A stretch of DNA of 64,000 bases from Dryococelus australis (lineage: Eukaryota > Arthropoda > Insecta > Phasmatodea > Phasmatidae): positions 63,292,777 through 63,356,776 of the forward strand of contig CM057002.1 in the NCBI GenBank assembly GCA_029891345.1. The letters run 5' to 3'. Below, piece after piece: positions 58,875 to 64,000 of this stretch. Within the stretch, counting starts at the first letter, position 1, and each line of letters begins with the position of its first letter. Position numbers and translations under genes: made by a program. The notes below the pieces were generated by a model. It was not told where the DNA came from. It ran no database searches and saw only the letters and a list, made by a program, of their open reading frames with translations.

Positions 58875-60726
58875 TATATATATATACACACACTTGAAAA
58901 TGGTCAATTTTCCTCATGATCTGAGGTAATCTGTACAATACCTCATAATCTCCTTTATATCTTATCATGTCTGTACATAATATTTTTAGATAGGTAACTG
59001 AAATATCAGTCCCTTCTACAATTATTTTATTGAGTTCTTATTAAAATGTATAAGAGGTCTCCATTTTCACAGGTATGTGTACAATAAGGGAATGAATTAA
59101 AGAATTATATGAACACTAAATTGAAGACACCAGCATCTGACTTAGGATTGTGTTATTAAGTATAAGGAGTGATTGCTCTCGCAAATGCCATGTCGTAGGA
59201 ATATTAGTATTGTTTCAATTTTATAAATTATGTTAAGAGATTTTCACTGCACTTCTGTAGGTTCAATATAATATTGCTAACTAGCATACTTAATTTTTAA
59301 TATCCATTCAATATTTCAGTTTGTATAATTACAAATCAATTGTGTGAACATGAAATTAAAAGACATTACATGTTTAACAGCTTATATGAAAGCTACATGC
59401 AATACAAACGTCACATATATGCGGACTATGTAATTGCGCTTCAGAAAAAGAAAAAACTATTATTATCACAAACACTACTACGTCAAAAAGCGTACTCAAA
59501 AATACAGTGTGATAAACAGTGGTCAATATAATATGAACTGAACGCCACAGGTGAATGTGTAACGAAACACAAACAAAAAAATATTTTATGACAGATATTA
59601 TGGGTATATATATATTCTTGTTACCACTTTTCTTAGTTTTATAATATTGTAACTTACTTGGAATGTAACTATTAGGTTAAGTATTAACTTATATTTAAAG
59701 TTTGAACTGTCTTGCCTGTATCATAATCTTGGTACCACGTTAATATCTACCGTACGGGAACAGCCAGTATTTAAATCAAAGGTAATTACCACAGGTATAT
59801 TGTAAAACAATGGTTATAATTATTTATGTAATATTTCTGTGTACAATAATATGGCGAGCCACTCTGGCATGTAAGTATTTTTGCACTTTGTAAAAAAAAT
59901 GTCTACGCCGCACACAGGCTAAACTGCAACCTAAGTGTTATAGTAGTTGCCATTCTAGACAAAGACGGCACGACCGTCCAGCACTACCAACTGTGGAGTG
60001 CATCCTGCCTTTCCCATGGGTATTAACATTATCTAAAATTTAATTACTTCGTTTTGTATTCACTATTACTTTTCTCGATAGTCAATTTAATCTTGCCTTT
60101 TGTAGCCAATATTTTTCCAGCATTAAGATTTTAGCCAACCGGCATGTCAACTTGCAATTATGTAAATTATTTAAACGTAAATATTGTCTTGGCACATTGT
60201 AGAGCGAACTAGTACCACACACGCACATTTTTCAAACTTCCTTTTACCCACGTCCACCGCCTAGCCTTTGGGGATCCCTTATTTAATATTAAATGTGGCT
60301 GTGGATGTACCTCCTTTTATCCTGTGGTCCCACTACACAACGTGCATAGGTATTCTTAAGTACAGGTCGACCTCGTGAATTCACTTGTTGTAGTACGTGT
60401 ATATATATATAATACTAATTGTCATGTTACATTTTTTTTTTCAAATATCACATATTACAGTTTTGTATTCTAACCTGTCTTGCCAGTAGTAATATAGTCA
60501 CACTAAGTACTAGAATTTTGTGTATTGACTTAGTTTTAACTCATTGCAAAACATAGCCTCGAATTTAGTTTTGCATCTACGATACTGCCACTAAACAAAT
60601 CAGCGCATGCCACCATTCGTCTTGGACCTTACTTCTGTGCCTGAGCTCCTCGGTCCCAACCTTTGCCACACCCAGCAGGATTACGGCTGATACCTTACTC
60701 TGCAGCAGTCAGGATGGCTGCAATCT

Positions 60727-60741
60727 CGGTGAAGAGGGCAG
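60727..60741 (+). promoter_or_regulatory. Polypurine tract
   Basis: CTCGG then TGAAGAGGGCAGAG lies immediately upstream of the 3' LTR. A purine-rich run here primes plus-strand DNA synthesis in LTR elements. The run has a T and a C within it, so it may be partly decayed. Confidence 0.55.
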
Positions 60742-61350
60742 AGTAGCGGCCACTAAGGGGCCGCACACAGTTAACTTAAAGTTCAATGGGATATAGCTTT
60801 TGGAGCAAGCCATCTGTTGATATAACAAGCGCAGCATGACCCACTGACTGAACACTATAAATATCAAGTGTGCTGCGCTACCCCCCCCCCCCAGATATGG
60901 CAGAACGTAGAAGCAGTAAGGTGTGTAATTGTCGAAGCCGACAATGAAGAAGAGGGCATCAGCGCATGAAGGCCTGGAGGAGCTCTGGGCCATTCTAAAG
61001 ACTTTACTATATAGTGAGCATAATTCCGTGTGGTAGTTATGCGCAAGTATATATCTCGAGACCCCGTTACTCCGTCATTTAATTGAGCATTTATTACTGG
61101 CAAGGCTAGGTAATATAATCGCAACTTGTAGTATAATCGTTAGTAATTGTAAACCTTGAGTATATCTGTTGAAAGAATTAATGAGTCATCTCGAACTGTT
61201 AAATGTTGAATGTATTGTTCTTTATTGTTAGCTTAACATGGTAATAAAAGTGTTGCGTTCAGAGAACTATCCTCTTATTTGTTCAATAGTTGACAGCTAC
61301 GTTTCCCTGAGCGATCTCCCTTCCGCAGTATCTATGTATAATGAGAAGTC

Positions 61351-61436
<86 letters not shown>

Positions 61437-61480
61437 TAGTGAGTACGTAGACGAGTGTTAGAAGGGAGGGGATCGCTATA
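60742..61480 (+). repeat. 3' LTR of the endogenous retrovirus
   Basis: 739 bp matching the 5' LTR, with a mutated first base (AGTAGCGGCC against TGTAGTGGCC) and end GATCGCTATA. It is longer because of a GA microsatellite (61,357-61,433) and an extra stretch at about 61,208-61,270 containing AATAAA. The divergence from the 5' copy indicates an old insertion. Confidence 0.9.
61357..61433. repeat. (GA)n expansion inside the 3' LTR
   Basis: About 77 bases of GA repeat where the 5' LTR has only GGAGACAGAAGGAG, so the tract expanded after insertion. Confidence 0.95.
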
Positions 61481-61825
61481 GTTGCTTAGAAAATAGGTGC
61501 CCGAACTGCTGGAATTATATGCTTTTAGTGCAACCTACCATAGTAATATGTGTGTGATAAATTTGCCTGTAATTCGTTGACTGGTTCTCGAGATATGACT
61601 TTAAATTTTTATAATATTAAGTGAGGTTACCTTAGAAAATGACATACCAATAGATCTTAACTGGTGAATTAATTTTGATGTATTTTCAAAACAAGTACAA
61701 CCAGCATACCAAGTTCGGTTAAAATGTTTAAATTATTATATATATAGTATATTTAACTTAAATATTAACCAAAAGTCAAGATTGAAAGTAATATTATAGA
61801 AGCTACTTAATCCTGTAGCCTATAT

Positions 61826-62512
61826 TGTTACGGCAGCCACTCTGAGCATGTGAGGAATGGATGATTTATAGACCCCTGTGTTCTATCAGTTGCAACTGGA
61901 GGCGCAGCGGCTTTCGACAAAGGAATATTTACGAAGCGTGCCTGTTATGCCTATCAGGGCGCGTGCCGCCCCCGACCTTAGGTATCGGGTGTCTTTGAGA
62001 CATCTGAAGAATGCTCTGGATTACTGATCTCGTGTCTCTCAGCTACACTCGGGGTGCGGTGAACCTTCCAGGTCAAGGCCAGTGTCTATAAACGGCGCCT
62101 CGGGGCTCCGAGCCGGCAGTTGTTAAATGGATGGGTTTCAGCGATAGACGACTGGCGATAAGAGAGCGCTCGGCGAGAGACGTGACCAGCGGGAGGAAAA
62201 TCTGTGACTGCCAGCATTAGAGCAGTGAAGAGTGCGGCTGCAGGCTGGACTATTGGACTTGATGCGTCATTAAAATACATTACAGATGATGGTGACAGAC
62301 AGACTGAACGTGTGTTAAGGATGAGTATGAGTTAGTTGACAATTACCAAACAGAGACATAAATAAGGACGTTAATTAGACTTGAAATATACATTAAATAT
62401 TGTGCTCACCGTGAATTAAAAATAGTAATAGTGCAGACAGATAATTTAATGATGTAAGTAATAGCTGTGTAAATAAACTAAAAACAAAATTTATTAATAT
62501 TTATTTTTAACA
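61826..62512 (+). mobile_element. Candidate solo LTR or LTR-like segment
   Basis: The segment begins TGTTACGGCAGCC and ends TTTTTAACA, so it has TG...CA ends. Its GC-rich middle differs from both AT-rich flanks. It carries a core promoter (see 62,087-62,122) and a late AATAAA near 62,471. I see no target-site duplication or partner copy in the window, so the boundaries and the LTR reading are inference. Confidence 0.4.
62087..62150 (+). promoter_or_regulatory. Core promoter: TATA box, initiator-like and DPE-like motifs
   Basis: TATAAA at 62,087-62,092 lies 31 bp upstream of the A in GGCAGTTG (A at 62,118), an arthropod initiator-like motif. AGACG occurs 28-32 bp after that A, where the downstream promoter element (DPE) lies. 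The spacing matches insect RNA polymerase II promoters. Usage is not shown by sequence. Confidence 0.5.
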
Positions 62513-64000
62513 AGACCTCCATCCCTCACGAACTCAGATACACCCCTCAGGTATCTTGCAACAATATTTAGGTTGGCATAATATAGCACTACGTGTGTGC
62601 CAAATTGGACGAAAATCGTTCGAGAGTTTCCCAATTAAGGTGTAAGAGTTTTGCAGGTAGCGCTCTGCACTAAAATGGCGGAACAAGGAGGACATAGTTT
62701 CGACAGTGTCGAATGTCAGTGCACCAATTTTAGATTTGTGGCATGGTTCTTGAGTTGTAGCAAGACAGCGGATTTTATGCAATAATTTTTTTTATTGCTA
62801 TATATCAGCCCAGGACCACGTATATGCGCGTTTCATGTACATGTATGCATAAGTTCATTACATTTTTGTGCCGAAATATGCCTCTTTTAAGTTTCCACTT
62901 ATTTTCGTATATTCAGTATCTTTTTTAATTTGTAAACTATCCAATAAAAATGCTATTACGTTCTAATTTCCTGATAAACATTTCATGCATTTATAACACA
63001 GTTTTATAAACTCCCTGTCACACATTCTTTTGACGGTTAAATGGTTTTTACACACAAGGCAGAAGACATGTATCAAGCCTGCTCATTTCCTTAGCTGTGG
63101 CATTTCATGCATTACACAGGAATCGATACGTTGCCTTTGGGAGCGGCATTGGCTACCAGTGCCGTTCTATTTCAACCAGAATGTGTTGTCGCTAGCTTCT
63201 GTCACTTGCCAGTTATTCAGCTGAGCTCGTGTGTCAAGTACTTTGAGATGTGGCTGTTCACTTCACACAGTTTGTGCGCGGTAGGCAGTGTCGAAACTTA
63301 AAACATTCAAAATCCTCGTTAGTTAGATAGTAGCTCTGCCAATTTCCACTTTAAAAGTCGGACGATAAGATTAGTTTTTGCCATGTTTCCACCAAAGTTT
63401 CAGTGACGTTTTAAGATTTCACCACCCAAATTTTGTGCATTTTGAACCACTTAAAATAATCTTAGGACATAAAAGTAACTTATTTTAGTTAAGGTTCTCG
63501 GAAATTCTTCATCGATTTAGAGGACCCTTATTTTGGAATTCAAAATTCAATTCGTTAGGACCTAAAAGACTGCTATCTGGTTGTATCAGAGCACTCAAAA
63601 CTTTAAATTATCGCCAATTTGTATATAAGCGTTCGGCATTGTCTTAATGTATAAACATCGAGTGTCGTCATGTGTACAGGTGTACAGATGCTGGTGAAGT
63701 TCTGTGCATGGGTTAAAACGTTTTAAGAGGTCATACACACACATACGTAGGCCTACACACACGCAGAGACGGGAAAGTAAACTATTAGGCCAATCGTTCT
63801 TTCAGAGGATAAACAAAAGCGGTGTTTTCACTACCTTGTTTTCGGCTAGCATGACGACATACCTGACGTCATAGTTGGGGTGTCTGTCAAGTAGCGGGCT
63901 GTGGGAAACCCTTGTTCGTGGTGTGTCAGGCATGTTCGGGGCAATATGTATTGACTTGAGGAGATCCTTCTCGCCCGTGAGGTGGAGATCAAAGAGGCCG
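62513..64000. other. AT-rich non-coding DNA to window end, no gene seen
   Basis: 62,560-62,700 includes a 'gtgccaaattggac' unit similar to the degenerate repeat at 34,010-34,680. Frames at 62,782-62,534 (-) and 63,030-63,301 (+) show no domain. Confidence 0.45.

Larger units (their letters stand above)
58431..60741 (+). other. Long 3' non-coding region of the retrovirus
   Basis: About 2.3 kb between the env-like frame and the 3' LTR, AT-rich apart from its last 150 bp. Short frames (for example 59,340-59,531) match nothing I recognise. It contains a 60-bp palindrome at 58,815-58,874. Insect retroviruses of this group usually have far shorter 3' leaders, so part of this may be a later insertion or an unrecognised accessory region. 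Confidence 0.5.
49200..61480 (+). mobile_element. Decayed Ty3/Gypsy endogenous retrovirus with env-like gene (12.3 kb)
   Basis: Two LTRs (49,200-49,806 and 60,742-61,480) enclose, in order, a primer site, gag, protease, RT, RNase H, integrase, an env-like region and a long 3' non-coding segment ending in a purine tract. This gag-pol-env order is that of insect errantivirus-type retroviruses. Possible target-site duplicates are GCTG on the left and GTTG (61,481-61,484) on the right, one mismatch. Every coding frame has stops and shifts, and the LTRs differ by many substitutions, a GA expansion and other indels, so it is old and non-functional. At about 12.3 kb it is longer than typical insect members (about 7-9 kb), mostly because of 3' non-coding sequence. 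Confidence 0.9.

Overview
This window looks like nuclear DNA from a large, AT-rich, repeat-dense insect genome, probably a polyneopteran-type insect. That placement is inferred from the kinds of transposons present and from the lack of dense genes; no marker gene fixes the species. There are no operons, no bacterial signals, no tRNA or rRNA genes and no intact cellular gene. Almost every recognisable protein belongs to a decayed transposable element. Frames are read from the sequence, and family names come from motifs.

Layout. Positions 1-23,440: mostly AT-rich intergenic or intronic DNA with G-rich islands (1-950, 18,180-18,940), several copies of one terminal-inverted-repeat MITE family, a broken Tc1-type transposase (15,832-16,834) and a tRNA-derived SINE (about 21,240-21,345). 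Three short segments with splice-site-like borders and open frames (4396-4491, 19,151-19,342, 30,266-30,449) could be exons of a host gene on the + strand; a fourth (19,562-19,732) is weaker. 23,444-28,035: a Ty3/Gypsy retrotransposon on the - strand (gag, protease, RT) flanked by roughly 370-bp direct repeats. It has lost RNase H and integrase, and its RT is split by a 636-bp solo-LTR-like insertion with target-site duplication.

28,036-49,199: AT-rich DNA with a mariner remnant (31,176-31,406), a probable SINE (32,725-32,960), a degenerate 'CCAAATTTGG' repeat region (34,010-34,680), an internally deleted Tc1 element with both inverted ends (39,220-39,772), three MITE copies (one carrying a nested SINE), a jockey/RTE-type LINE tail (45,112-45,768) and a frameshifted Mutator-like transposase (45,835-47,375, - strand).

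49,200-61,480: the main object, a 12.3-kb insect endogenous retrovirus of the Ty3/Gypsy type on the + strand. It has two LTRs, a primer-binding site, gag, protease, RT (YIDD), RNase H, integrase (DD35E spacing), an env-like region bounded by a signal peptide and a C-terminal membrane anchor, about 2.3 kb of 3' non-coding sequence and a purine tract. All its frames are broken, so it is a fossil. 61,826-62,512 is a further LTR-like segment with a well-spaced core promoter.

The elements do not work together as a system. They are a layered record of insertions: SINE into MITE, LTR into Gypsy RT. I found no convincing new biological system. The best leads are the env-bearing retrovirus with its long 3' region and 60-bp perfect palindrome, the MITE family, and the candidate host exons.
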